Assembly (NCBI RefSeq): GCF_003149475.2
Contig: NZ_QFWV02000009.1
Coordinates: forward strand, 132,040 to 173,076
From: Oceaniradius stylonematis
Lineage (GTDB): Bacteria; Pseudomonadota; Alphaproteobacteria; Rhizobiales; Rhizobiaceae
Direction of reading: 5' to 3'
Length of the DNA stretch: 41,037 nt
Of this stretch, positions 6,419 through 15,051 are shown piece after piece. The notes beneath the pieces are model-generated. The model was not told where the DNA came from. It made no database searches and saw nothing but the letters and a program-made list of their open reading frames with translations. Numbering within the stretch: the first letter of the stretch is position 1; each line of letters starts with the position of its first letter. A program made the translations under genes and the position numbers.

Positions 6419-8488
6419 ATGACAGTGACGTGGAGGCGTGAAGGCGACGCCGGGCTGGTCGAACTCGCCAATCCGCCGGTGAACGCAATGGGTCTGGCCG
6501 TGCGGCAAGGGCTGCTGGACGCCGTCAGATGGGCGGAAAACGAACCCGGTCTTTCGCGCGTCATCGTCTCCGGCCAGGGCAGGGCTTTTGCCGCCGGCGG
6601 CGATGCGCGCGAGTTCGACGGCGATCCCGTTCCGCCGCATCTGCCCGACGTGCTCGATGCCATCGAAGCCAGCACGGTGCCTTGGATCGCCGCGGCCCAT
6701 GGCGTGGCGCTTGGCGGCGGTGCGGAGCTGATGCTCGCCTGCCGCTACCGCATCGCGGCGCCGGAGACCAAGATCGGTCTGCCGGAAGTCACGCTGGGCG
6801 TGGTGCCCGGCGCGGGCGGCACGCAACGCCTGCCGCGCCTTGTCGGTCTTGATACGGCGCTCGACATGATCGCCAACGGCAAGCCGGTCGGCGCACTCGA
6901 CGCGCAGGAGATGGGATTGGTGGATGCGGTGGCCGACGATCCGGTTGCCCATGCGATGTCGCTCGATATGACCTCAGTGCAGGACCGGCCGATCCTGTCG
7001 GCGCTCGACGGTCCGGCGCCCGACGATGACGCCGTCCAGAAGGCACGCGCGACGGCGCACAAGCGCATGCGCGGGCAGATCGCACCGCAAAAGGCGATCG
7101 ACCTTGTGGCCTTGTCGGCCACTACAGCATTTCGCGACGCGCTGGCCCGGGAGCGCCAGACGTTCATCGAGCTGCGGTCGACGGAACAGGCAAAGGCGCT
7201 GCGCCATATCTTCTTTGCCGAGCGGGCGGCGAAGGCGCCAGGCTGGCTTGACGCCGAACCGCTGAAGGTCGAGCGCGCGGCGGTTGTCGGCGGCGGCACG
7301 ATGGGTGCGGGCATCGCTTATGCGCTGCTCCTGGCCGGCATCGGTGTGACGCTTCTTGAGACCGATGCCGACGGGGTCGAGCGCGCCAAGGCCAATATTG
7401 GCCGGATTATGGATGCAAGCGGCAGGCGCGGGCTCCTGTCAGATGACAAGCGCGCAGGGATCGAAGCGGCGCTGACGGTCACGGACGATTATCGTGCGGC
7501 GGCCAAGGCGGATCTTGCCATCGAGGCGGCATTCGAGAGCATGGAGGTCAAAAAGACCGTGTTCGGCGCGCTTGAAAAGGCGCTGCCGGCCGATGCCGTG
7601 CTCGCCACCAACACATCCTATCTCGACGTCAACGAGATCGCCGCCGGCCTTGCCGATCCGTCGCGGCTGATGGGCCTGCATTTCTTTGCACCGGCGCACA
7701 TCATGAAACTGCTCGAGATCGTGCAGGGTGATGCGACGAGCCATCGTGCGCTGGCGACCGGCTTTGATCTTGCCAAGCGCCTGCGGAAGGTGCCCGTTCT
7801 GTCCGGGGTCTGCGACGGCTTCATCGGCAACCGAATTCTGGCCCGCTATCGCGAGGCGGCCGACACGCTCCTGATGGACGGGACCAACCCCTGGGAGCTT
7901 GACGAGGCGATGGTCGAATTCGGCTACGCGATGGGACCCTATGAAGCGCAGGACCTGTCCGGCCTCGACATCGCCCATGCCAACCGTCAGCGCCAGGCCG
8001 CGACCCGCGATCCGGACCGGCGCTACATTCCGATCGGCGACCGCATGGTTGCCGAAGGGCGCCTTGGCAAGAAGGTCGGCGTCGGCTGGTATCGCTATCC
8101 GGGCGGGGGCGGCAAGGTCGTCGATCCGCTGATCGAGGATCTGGTTCGCGAGGAAGCTCATTTCGCCAAGGTCGAGCGGCGCGAGTTCACGGACGATGAA
8201 ATCCGCCGCCGGCTGGTGCTGGCGATGATCAACGAGGCGGCCGACATCTTGGCCGAAGGGATCGCGCAGCCGGCGGCCGACATCGATCTGGTGACGGTGT
8301 TCGGCTACGGCTTTCCGCGCTGGCGGGGCGGGCTGATGCACTATGCCGACACGCTCGGCGTCGATGCCATTGTCGCCGACCTGCGGGCTCTGGAGGCCGA
8401 AGACCCGATCGCCTGGAAACCGAGCGCGGCGCTTTTGGCCTGTGCCCAGCAGGGCATCGCGCTGCGCGACTATCGTCCAAACCCTTAG
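6419..8488 (+). CDS. Bifunctional enoyl-CoA hydratase / 3-hydroxyacyl-CoA dehydrogenase
   Basis: A 689-residue beta-oxidation fusion. The N-terminal crotonase domain (about 1-190) has GGGAEL and LPEVTLGVVPGAGG, keeping the Glu residues equivalent to the two catalytic Glu of FadB. The dehydrogenase half has an NAD-binding VVGGGTMGAG near residue 290, a GLHFFAPAHIMKLLEI catalytic-His stretch near 420, and a C-terminal dehydrogenase repeat. It can do the PaaF plus PaaH steps (2,3-dehydroadipyl-CoA to 3-oxoadipyl-CoA), which both the box and paa routes need, and no separate paaF or paaH is present. I chose ATG 6419 (CAGGA 7 bases upstream) over ATG 6386. Substrate range is inferred from position. 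Confidence 0.88.
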   Translation: MTVTWRREGDAGLVELANPPVNAMGLAVRQGLLDAVRWAENEPGLSRVIVSGQGRAFAAGGDAREFDGDPVPPHLPDVLDAIEASTVPWIAAAHGVALGGGAELMLACRYRIAAPETKIGLPEVTLGVVPGAGGTQRLPRLVGLDTALDMIANGKPVGALDAQEMGLVDAVADDPVAHAMSLDMTSVQDRPILSALDGPAPDDDAVQKARATAHKRMRGQIAPQKAIDLVALSATTAFRDALARERQTFIELRSTEQAKALRHIFFAERAAKAPGWLDAEPLKVERAAVVGGGTMGAGIAYALLLAGIGVTLLETDADGVERAKANIGRIMDASGRRGLLSDDKRAGIEAALTVTDDYRAAAKADLAIEAAFESMEVKKTVFGALEKALPADAVLATNTSYLDVNEIAAGLADPSRLMGLHFFAPAHIMKLLEIVQGDATSHRALATGFDLAKRLRKVPVLSGVCDGFIGNRILARYREAADTLLMDGTNPWELDEAMVEFGYAMGPYEAQDLSGLDIAHANRQRQAATRDPDRRYIPIGDRMVAEGRLGKKVGVGWYRYPGGGGKVVDPLIEDLVREEAHFAKVERREFTDDEIRRRLVLAMINEAADILAEGIAQPAADIDLVTVFGYGFPRWRGGLMHYADTLGVDAIVADLRALEAEDPIAWKPSAALLACAQQGIALRDYRPNP

Positions 8489-8512
8489 CGGTGTGAAACG
8501 CAATGCCGGCCC

Positions 8513-8558
8513 TTTTCAAACCGGCGCGGATGTATTATAAACCGACCGATCGGTTAAT
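8513..8558 (+). promoter_or_regulatory. paaA promoter with PaaR-type operator
   Basis: A -35-like TTTTCA (8513-8518) and -10-like TATAAA (8536-8541) are separated by 17 bases. Over the -10 lies an operator-like palindrome at 8537-8558 with core ACCGACCGATCGGTTAA. The 22-bp element matches 18262-18283, before paaG, at 19 of 22 positions. A TetR-family paaR is encoded at 15052-15654, so this is most likely its operator, with phenylacetyl-CoA as probable inducer. The operator position suits repression. Confidence 0.7.
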
Positions 8559-8606
8559 TAATTCCGGCGCGCGTGCCGGACGGTCGAGGCGGAGGAGGCG
8601 CAGCGC

Positions 8607-9596
8607 ATGTATGCCCAGATGGTGAAATCCACCGGCACGATGAAGACTCGTGAGGAAATGGATGAGCGCGAGCGCGCCTTTCAGGACCGTATCGATGCGG
8701 GCGAGAAGATCGAGCCGCAGGACTGGATGCCGGAAGGCTATCGCAAGACGCTGATCCGCCAGATCGGCCAGCATGCCCATTCGGAAATTGTCGGCCAGCT
8801 GCCCGAAGGTAACTGGATCACCCGAGCGCCGACGCTTGAGCGCAAGGCAATCCTCCTGGCAAAGGTGCAGGACGAGGCGGGCCATGGCCTTTATCTCTAC
8901 TGCGCCGCCGAGACGCTGGGCGTCAGCCGCGACGAGATGACCGAGAAGCTGCATGACGGGAAGATGAAGTATTCCTCCATCTTCAACTATCCCACGCTCA
9001 CTTGGGCCGATATCGGCGCGGTTGGCTGGCTGGTCGATGGCGCGGCGATCATGAACCAGGTGGCGCTGCAGCGCACCTCCTACGGCCCCTATTCGCGGGC
9101 GATGGTGCGCATCTGCAAGGAAGAAAGCTTCCACCAGCGCCAGGGCTATTCGATCATGATGAAGATGGCGTCCGGAACGCCCGAGCAGAAGCGCATGGCG
9201 CAAGATGCGCTGGATCGGCTTTGGTATCCTTCGCTGATGATGTTCGGTCCGTCCGACAAGGACAGCGTGCATTCGGCCCAGTCGATGGCCTGGAAGATCA
9301 AGGTCAGCACCAATGACGAGTTGCGCCAGAAATTCGTCGACCAGACGGTGCCGCAGGCCGAATATCTCGGCCTGACCGTGCCCGATGAGAACCTGAAATG
9401 GAACGAGGAGAAGGGCGGCTACGATTTCTCCGAACCGGACTGGCAGGAGTTCCACGATGTGCTGGCCGGCAACGGGCCGTGCAATGCCGACCGGATGGCC
9501 GCGCGCCGCACCGCCTGGGAAGACGGCGCCTGGTACCGCGACGGTCTCGTCGCCCACGCAAACAAGCGCGCCGCACAGCGCATGGCAGCGGAGTAA
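8607..9596 (+). CDS. paaA: 1,2-phenylacetyl-CoA epoxidase, catalytic subunit PaaA
   Basis: Diiron catalytic subunit of the phenylacetyl-CoA epoxidase, which makes ring-1,2-epoxyphenylacetyl-CoA. The 329-residue protein has ferritin-like diiron motifs in [10 protein letters not shown] (near residue 92) and EESFHQRQG (near 173), each an ExxH. A strong GGAGGAGG (8591-8598) supports ATG 8607. It is first in paaABCDE-paaZ, 118 bases after the fused hydratase/dehydrogenase gene and directly behind the PaaR-type promoter. Length and motifs are standard for the family. Confidence 0.97.
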   Translation: MYAQMVKSTGTMKTREEMDERERAFQDRIDAGEKIEPQDWMPEGYRKTLIRQIGQHAHSEIVGQLPEGNWITRAPTLERKAILLAKVQDEAGHGLYLYCAAETLGVSRDEMTEKLHDGKMKYSSIFNYPTLTWADIGAVGWLVDGAAIMNQVALQRTSYGPYSRAMVRICKEESFHQRQGYSIMMKMASGTPEQKRMAQDALDRLWYPSLMMFGPSDKDSVHSAQSMAWKIKVSTNDELRQKFVDQTVPQAEYLGLTVPDENLKWNEEKGGYDFSEPDWQEFHDVLAGNGPCNADRMAARRTAWEDGAWYRDGLVAHANKRAAQRMAAE

Positions 9597-9602
9597 TCGA
9601 AA

Positions 9603-9887
9603 ATGTCTTCTGAATGGCCCCTGTGGGAAGTCTTCATTCGCGGCCAGCATGGCCTGAACCATCGCCATGTCGGCTCGCTGCACGCGCCGGACGCCGAAAT
9701 GGCGATCAGACACGCCCGCGACGTCTACACGCGCCGCAATGAGGGCGTGAGCATCTGGGTGGTGCCGTCCAACCAGATCACGGCCAGCGTGCCGTCGGAG
9801 AAGGGCCCGATGTTCGACCCTTCCAAGTCGAAGATCTACCGCCACCCGACCTTCTATGACATTCCGGACGAAGTGGGGCACATGTGA
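9603..9887 (+). CDS. paaB: 1,2-phenylacetyl-CoA epoxidase subunit PaaB
   Basis: A 94-residue small structural subunit of the phenylacetyl-CoA epoxidase complex, needed for assembly and for bridging PaaAC units. It begins with WPLWEVFIRGQHGLNHRHVGSLHA, highly typical of PaaB, and ends in FYDIP-type sequence. It starts six bases after paaA and its TGA overlaps the paaC ATG by one base (TGATG). Confidence 0.96.
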   Translation: MSSEWPLWEVFIRGQHGLNHRHVGSLHAPDAEMAIRHARDVYTRRNEGVSIWVVPSNQITASVPSEKGPMFDPSKSKIYRHPTFYDIPDEVGHM

Positions 9888-10639
9888 TGAGCGCGCTCGT
9901 CGAATTTGCGCTGCGCATGGGCGACAATACGCTGGTGCTCGGCCACCGCGTGTCGGAATGGTGCGGCCATGCGCCGGTGCTTGAAGAGGACATTGCGCTC
10001 GCCAACACGGCGCTCGACCTGATCGGCCAGACACAGATGTGGCTCGGCCTTGCCGGCGATCTGGAAGGCAAGGGCCGGACGGCCGACGATCTGGCCTACA
10101 AGCGCGATGTCTGGGACTTCCGCAACCTGTTGCTGGTCGAACGCCCAAACGGCGATTTCGGCCAGACCCTGATGCGCCAGTTCCTGTTCGATGCCTGGCA
10201 TCATCCGATGCTGACATGGCTGTCGGAGAACTCGAAGCATGAGCGCGTCGCCGACATCGCCCGCAAGGCGGAACGCGAGGCGGCCTATCATCTGGAGCGG
10301 TCGACCGATCTCATCATTCGCTTGGGTGACGGCACGGATGAAAGCCATCGCCGCATGCAGGACGCACTTGCCTATCACTGGACCTATACGGGCGAGATGT
10401 TCGAGGCCGACGCGGTCGATCGCGAACTGGCCGACGCCGGTGTTGCGCCCGACCCGGCGGCGATGAAGCCGGGCTGGGATGCGCTGGTCGGCGATGTGCT
10501 CGCCGAGGCGACCCTCGAGGTGCCGGACAATCATTTCGTGCACAAGGGCGGCCGCAAGGGCCAGCACACAGAGCATCTGGGCCATATCCTCGCCGCCATG
10601 CAGTTCTTGCCGCGGGCCTATCCCGATGCACGCTGGTGA
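9887..10639 (+). CDS. paaC: 1,2-phenylacetyl-CoA epoxidase structural subunit PaaC
   Basis: A 250-residue ferritin-fold partner of PaaA that lacks the metal site and stabilises the catalytic subunit. Characteristic segments are LEEDIALANTALDLIGQTQMWL (near residue 35) and LFDAWHHPMLTWLSE (near 105). I used ATG 9887, which overlaps the paaB stop; a GTG three bases upstream is also possible. Its last 14 bases overlap the start of paaD in another frame. Confidence 0.95.
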   Translation: MSALVEFALRMGDNTLVLGHRVSEWCGHAPVLEEDIALANTALDLIGQTQMWLGLAGDLEGKGRTADDLAYKRDVWDFRNLLLVERPNGDFGQTLMRQFLFDAWHHPMLTWLSENSKHERVADIARKAEREAAYHLERSTDLIIRLGDGTDESHRRMQDALAYHWTYTGEMFEADAVDRELADAGVAPDPAAMKPGWDALVGDVLAEATLEVPDNHFVHKGGRKGQHTEHLGHILAAMQFLPRAYPDARW

Positions 10640-11144
10640 GACGCTTCCGAGCCGCGACGATGTGATGGGCTGGCTCGCCGACGTGCCGGACCCGGAAATC
10701 CCGGTCGTGTCCGTCGTCGATCTGGGCATTGTGCGCGATGTGGCGTGGGAGGACGACACGCTGGTGGTCACCATCACGCCGACCTATTCGGGCTGTCCCG
10801 CAACGTCCGTGATCGCGTTCGAAATCGAGGCGGCGATCCGCGGGCACGGCATCGACAATGTCCGGCTGGAAAACCAGATATCGCCGCCCTGGACGACAGA
10901 CTGGATCGGGCCAACGGCGCGCGAGAAGCTGCGCCAATACGGCATCGCGCCGCCGATCGATGGCACCGCCGCCGACGGCAAGCGTGTGGCGCGGCTGCTT
11001 GGCGAGGGCAACGCCAGGGTGGAGTGTCCGCGTTGCGGCTCGGCCAATACGGCGGAAGTCAGCCGTTTCGGCTCGACACCCTGCAAAGCAGCGTGGCGCT
11101 GCAACGATTGTCTGGAACCGTTCGACTATTTCAAATGCATTTGA
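10626..11144 (+). CDS. paaD: Phenylacetyl-CoA epoxidase maturation factor PaaD
   Basis: A 172-residue protein with an N-terminal MIP18/DUF59-type domain (DPEIPVVSVVDLGIVRDV, and TPTYSGCPA with the conserved Cys) and a C-terminal zinc-ribbon-like part with CPRCGS near residue 137 and CNDC/CI near the end. PaaD is needed for maturation of the epoxidase, probably through iron-sulfur delivery to PaaE. ATG 10626 lies inside the end of paaC (14-base overlap), which suggests translational coupling. Confidence 0.94.
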   Translation: MHAGETLPSRDDVMGWLADVPDPEIPVVSVVDLGIVRDVAWEDDTLVVTITPTYSGCPATSVIAFEIEAAIRGHGIDNVRLENQISPPWTTDWIGPTAREKLRQYGIAPPIDGTAADGKRVARLLGEGNARVECPRCGSANTAEVSRFGSTPCKAAWRCNDCLEPFDYFKCI

Positions 11145-11154
11145 GGGCCGACCG

Positions 11155-12231
11155 ATGGCGCAGTTTCATTCGCTCACTGTCACCGATGTGAACCACGACA
11201 CGCGCGATGCGGTTGTCGTCACGCTCGCTCCCGGCGAAGCGGATCGTGAGGCGTTCGACTTCACGCAAGGCCAATATCTGACCTTCCGCCACGATTTCGA
11301 CGGCACGGAGGTGCGCCGCTGCTATTCGATCTGCGCCGGCAAGGATGATGGGGTGCTGCGGGTCGGCATCAAGCGCGTCGATGGCGGCGCCTTCTCGTCC
11401 TGGGCAAAAGAGAACATCAAGCCCGGCGATGTGATGGAAGCCATGCCGCCGATGGGCAATTTCTTCGTGACGCTCGATCCCGATGCCGAGCGCCACTATC
11501 TTGGCTTTGCCGGCGGTTCGGGCATCACACCTGTCCTGTCGCTGCTCAAGACCGTCTTGGCGCGTGAGCCGAACGCGCGCTTCACGCTGGTCTATGCCAA
11601 CCGCGCCGTGAACACGATCATGTTCCGCGAGGAGCTCGAAGACCTCAAGAACATCTATCTGGGCCGCTTCACGGTCCTGCATATCCTCGAAAACGATGCG
11701 CAGGAGATCGATCTGTTCACCGGCCGTGTCGATGCGGACAAGCTCGATGCGCTGTTTACGCACTGGATCGATGCGGCGTCGGTCGATTACGCCTTCATCT
11801 GCGGCCCCGAGCCGATGATGCTGACCATCGCCGAAGGGCTGAAGGCCCGCGGGCTGCCCGAAGACCGGATCAAGTTCGAACTGTTCAAGAGCGCCCAGCC
11901 GGGCCGGCTGCCGAAAAAGGCCAACGGCCATGCGGCGGGCAAAACCGGCGACAGCGTCAAGGCGACCCTGTTTCTTGAGGGCGTGACGCGCACGATCGAG
12001 GTGCCGAAGGATGGCACGACGCTGCTCGACGCCGCGCTCGATGCCGGGCTGAACGTGCCCTATGCGTGCAAGGCGGGCGTCTGTTCGACATGCATGTGCA
12101 AGATCACCGAGGGCGCCGGCGAGATGCTGTCGAACAATGCGCTCGAGGATCACGAGGTCCGCGACGGCTTTACGCTGAGCTGCCAGACGGTGCCGACGAC
12201 GGACACGATCAGCGTCACCTACGACGTCTGA
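11155..12231 (+). CDS. paaE: Phenylacetyl-CoA epoxidase reductase PaaE
   Basis: NADPH reductase of the epoxidase complex, 358 residues. The N-terminal FAD-binding domain has RRCYSICAG (near residue 55), the NADPH-binding region has GFAGGSGITPVLSL (near 118) and FICGPEPMM (near 215), and the C-terminal plant-type [2Fe-2S] domain has ACKAGVCSTCMCK (near residue 305) with the fourth Cys about 30 residues on. ATG 11155 follows a GAGG site; the gap to paaD is 10 bases. Confidence 0.96.
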   Translation: MAQFHSLTVTDVNHDTRDAVVVTLAPGEADREAFDFTQGQYLTFRHDFDGTEVRRCYSICAGKDDGVLRVGIKRVDGGAFSSWAKENIKPGDVMEAMPPMGNFFVTLDPDAERHYLGFAGGSGITPVLSLLKTVLAREPNARFTLVYANRAVNTIMFREELEDLKNIYLGRFTVLHILENDAQEIDLFTGRVDADKLDALFTHWIDAASVDYAFICGPEPMMLTIAEGLKARGLPEDRIKFELFKSAQPGRLPKKANGHAAGKTGDSVKATLFLEGVTRTIEVPKDGTTLLDAALDAGLNVPYACKAGVCSTCMCKITEGAGEMLSNNALEDHEVRDGFTLSCQTVPTTDTISVTYDV

Positions 12232-12258
12232 CGACAAGAACCGATTGGGAGACATCCG

Positions 12259-14331
12259 ATGAACGTTGCCACCGCGACGACGCGCCGGCTTGAAAGCTAT
12301 GTGAAGGGCCAGTGGGTTGCCGGCAGCGGCGATGGCGCGCTGCTGACCGATGCGGGCACCGGCGAACCGGTGGCGGTGATCAGTTCGTCGGGCCTCGATT
12401 TCGCCGGCGCGCTCGCTTACGGGCGCGAAAAGGGCGGCCCCGCGCTGCGCGCGTTGAGCTTTCACGAGCGCGCGCTGATGCTCAAATCGATCGCGCTGAT
12501 GCTCAATGGCGAGCGCGATGCGTTCTATGCCGAAAGCTATCGCACCGGGGCGACGAAGACGGATTCGATGATCGATATCGACGGCGGCATCGGCACCTTC
12601 TTCGTCTATTCTTCCAAGGGCCGGCGCGAACTGCCCAACACGCGGGTGCTGCTCGATGGCGATGTCGAGCCTCTGTCCAAGGACAATTCGTTCTCCGCGC
12701 AGCACATCATGACGCCGCTGCAAGGCATTGCCATCCACATCAACGCGTTCAATTTTCCCTGCTGGGGGATGCTGGAGAAGCTGGCGCCGACGCTGCTCGC
12801 GGGCATGCCGGCCATCGTCAAGCCGGCCAGCCAGACCGCCTATCTGACCGAACTGATGGTCAGGAAGATCGTCGACAGCGGCATCCTGCCCGATGGCGCG
12901 CTGCAACTGGTCAGCGGTTCGGCGGGCGACATGCTCGATCATGTGACAGGCCAGGATGTGGTCACCTTCACCGGTTCGGCCAGCACCGGCCGGATGCTGC
13001 GCACCCACAAGGCAATCGTCGGGAACTCGACGCGGTTTTCGATGGAGGCCGACAGCCTCAACTCATGCGTTCTGGGCGCCGACGCCGAACCGGGAACGCC
13101 GGAGTTCGACCTGTTCGTCAAGGAAGTGGCGCGCGAGATGACCGCCAAGGCGGGCCAGAAATGCACCGCCATCCGCCGCGCCTTCGTGCCGCGCGGCCAG
13201 GTCGATGCGGTGATCGAGGCGTTGCGCGCGCGGCTTTCAAAGACCGCCGTCGGCCTTCCGGCGGACGAGGGCACGCGCATGGGCGCGCTCGCCAGTCAGG
13301 ACCAGCGTGAGGAAGTGCGCGCGCGCATCGCCGATCTGGCCGCCGATGGCGAGATCGTCGCGGGCGATCCGGACAATCCGGTGCTCGCCTCGGGCAATCC
13401 CGAGGCCGGCGCGTTCCTCAACCCGGTGCTGCTGCATTGCGCCGATCCGCACGGCGCCGAAAACGTTCACGATGTGGAAGCGTTCGGGCCGGTTGCGACC
13501 GTCATGCCGTATGACGATGCCGAAGAAGCGGTTGCGCTGACGCAAAAGGGCAAGGGCTCACTGGCCGCGTCAGTCTTCACCAATGACCCGGCTTTCGCCG
13601 AGCAGGTCGTGATTGGCATGGCGCCGTTCCATGGCCGCATCCTGATCGGCAACCGCGACAGCGCCAAATCGTCGACCGGCCATGGTTCGCCCATGCCGGG
13701 GCTTGTTCATGGCGGGCCGGGCCGCGCCGGCGGCGGCGAGGAACTGGGCGGCATTCGCGGCGTCAAGCACTTCATGCAGCGCACGGCCATTCAGGGCACG
13801 CCGCGCCTTCTGGCGCCGGTGACCGGTCGCTGGATGGAGGGCGCAGATGCGGGCGACACATCCGTCCACCCGTTCCGCAAGTCGCTGGCCGATCTGCAAA
13901 TCGGCGATCAGGTGGTGACGAAACCGCGCGAGGTGACGCTCGCCGATATCGAGCATTTCGCCGATTTCACCGGTGACACGTTTTACGCGCATATGGACGA
14001 TGACGCGGCCAAGGCGAACCCGTTCTTCGACGGACGGGTGGCACATGGCTATCTGATCGTCTCGTTCGCGGCGGGCCTGTTCGTCGATCCGGCGCCGGGG
14101 CCGGTGCTCGCCAATTACGGCGTCGACAATCTGCGCTTCATGACGCCGGTCTATCCGGGCGATGAGCTCAAGGTCCGTCTGACGGCCAAGGAGATCAACC
14201 CGCGCGCCACCGCCGACCATGGCGAGGTGCGCTGGGACGCGCAGGTGACCAACCAGGACGCCGATGTTGTCGCGCAGTATGACGTCTTGACCATGGTCGC
14301 CAAACAATGGCCACTGCCTGCGGAGGGGTGA
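12259..14331 (+). CDS. paaZ: Bifunctional oxepin-CoA hydrolase / 3-oxo-5,6-dehydrosuberyl-CoA semialdehyde dehydrogenase PaaZ
   Basis: Ring-opening enzyme of phenylacetate catabolism, 690 residues. The N-terminal aldehyde dehydrogenase domain (about 1-525) has the SMEADSLNS glutamate stretch and the catalytic Cys in AGQKCTAIRR. The C-terminal MaoC-like (R)-hydratase domain (about 535-690) has the Asp/His segment DDAAKANPFFDGRVAHGY and hydrolyses oxepin-CoA. Both catalytic parts look intact, so the reactive aldehyde can be passed on within one protein. It is last in the plus-strand paa operon, 27 bases after paaE; the toxin gene converges on it with 6 bases between. Confidence 0.96.
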   Translation: MNVATATTRRLESYVKGQWVAGSGDGALLTDAGTGEPVAVISSSGLDFAGALAYGREKGGPALRALSFHERALMLKSIALMLNGERDAFYAESYRTGATKTDSMIDIDGGIGTFFVYSSKGRRELPNTRVLLDGDVEPLSKDNSFSAQHIMTPLQGIAIHINAFNFPCWGMLEKLAPTLLAGMPAIVKPASQTAYLTELMVRKIVDSGILPDGALQLVSGSAGDMLDHVTGQDVVTFTGSASTGRMLRTHKAIVGNSTRFSMEADSLNSCVLGADAEPGTPEFDLFVKEVAREMTAKAGQKCTAIRRAFVPRGQVDAVIEALRARLSKTAVGLPADEGTRMGALASQDQREEVRARIADLAADGEIVAGDPDNPVLASGNPEAGAFLNPVLLHCADPHGAENVHDVEAFGPVATVMPYDDAEEAVALTQKGKGSLAASVFTNDPAFAEQVVIGMAPFHGRILIGNRDSAKSSTGHGSPMPGLVHGGPGRAGGGEELGGIRGVKHFMQRTAIQGTPRLLAPVTGRWMEGADAGDTSVHPFRKSLADLQIGDQVVTKPREVTLADIEHFADFTGDTFYAHMDDDAAKANPFFDGRVAHGYLIVSFAAGLFVDPAPGPVLANYGVDNLRFMTPVYPGDELKVRLTAKEINPRATADHGEVRWDAQVTNQDADVVAQYDVLTMVAKQWPLPAEG

Positions 14332-14337
14332 CGCGCC

Positions 14338-14757
14338 TCAGGCGGCCCATGGATCGGTAAACGCGACATCCATGGCCTCGAATGGGGCGGTGTCGCGGGA
14401 TGCGACGATCATCCCTTTGGCGGCCGCTATGGCCGCGATCTGGCCGTCCGCGAAGCCGACACCCCGGCCAGCCTTGCGCGCGGCGGCCATGCGTTCGGAA
14501 AATTCAGCGGCGGCCGTCCGGTCGAAGGCCAGAATGCGGTCGCCGAAAACGCGGTCCTCGGTTTCTTCCAGCCTTGCCTTCAGTTCATTTTTCCGCCGCC
14601 CGTCGGGCAGGGCTGCAATGCCATAACCGAGTTCCGCGAGGCTGATTGTCGAAAGGTGCAGCGTCCGCAAATCCTGCGCATTCAGCCAGTCGACAACGCG
14701 CCTGTTCGCGCCGGGTCGCATCGCCTCCGAGACAACATTGGTGTCGAGAAGGATCAT
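14338..14757 (-). CDS. vapC: VapC/FitB-type PIN-domain toxin
   Basis: A 139-residue PIN-domain ribonuclease toxin. The acidic metal-binding residues are visible: D5 (ILLDTN), E42 (SLAELGYG), D104 (GFADGQIA) and D122 (ASRDTAPF). The ATG overlaps the antitoxin stop (ATGA), the usual arrangement for such pairs. It ends 6 bases from the stop of convergent paaZ. The length and the LLDTNVVSE start fit the FitB/VapC subgroup best. Target RNA cannot be told from sequence. Confidence 0.9.
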   Translation of the reverse strand: MILLDTNVVSEAMRPGANRRVVDWLNAQDLRTLHLSTISLAELGYGIAALPDGRRKNELKARLEETEDRVFGDRILAFDRTAAAEFSERMAAARKAGRGVGFADGQIAAIAAAKGMIVASRDTAPFEAMDVAFTDPWAA

Positions 14758-14993
14758 TCCAGGTTGGGCGGCTCATGCGGAGTGCGATCGCGCTTTATAT
14801 CGACCCCGGTCAGGTCCGCTCCGGACCAGATATCGGCGATCATGTCGCCGGCCTTGGGCCGCTCGTCCCCATTCAGGCTTTTGGCAAGAATGGCGCGGGC
14901 TTCGGCCTCCGCACTGCGGCCATGGTCGCGCGCCTGCGCCTTGAGCGCGCGGTGCACCTCGTCGGGCAATTGGCGAATTATGATCTGGGCCAT
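14754..14993 (-). CDS. FitA-type ribbon-helix-helix antitoxin
   Basis: A 79-residue antitoxin. The N-terminal ribbon-helix-helix (IIIRQLPDEVHRALKAQA, then a helix rich in Arg/Glu/Ala) should bind the operator DNA; the Pro-rich acidic tail should wrap the toxin. I chose ATG 14993 because GGAGG lies five bases before it; an ATG at 15005 lies upstream of that site. It is the first gene of the pair and overlaps vapC by four bases. The three GATATC elements 26-51 bases upstream are the likely autoregulatory operator. Confidence 0.88.
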   Translation of the reverse strand: MAQIIIRQLPDEVHRALKAQARDHGRSAEAEARAILAKSLNGDERPKAGDMIADIWSGADLTGVDIKRDRTPHEPPNLE

Positions 14994-15019
14994 GGATGCC
15001 TCCAAACATGAAAACCCAT

Positions 15020-15044
15020 GATATCAAAATGATATCGTGATATC
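15020..15044 (-). promoter_or_regulatory. Triple GATATC operator of the toxin-antitoxin pair
   Basis: GATATC occurs at 15020-15025, 15031-15036 and 15039-15044 in a short AT-rich patch between paaR and the antitoxin gene. The unit is itself a palindrome; start-to-start spacings are 11 and 8 bases. Repeated short palindromes just before a ribbon-helix-helix antitoxin gene are the usual autoregulatory sites. No promoter boxes were assigned with confidence. Confidence 0.5.
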
Positions 15045-15051
15045 AATACCG

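Noticed and set aside
14247-15044. Signs of a transposon around the toxin-antitoxin pair
   Set aside because: I looked for terminal inverted repeats, target-site duplications and a transposase and saw none; the pair alone does not show how it got there.
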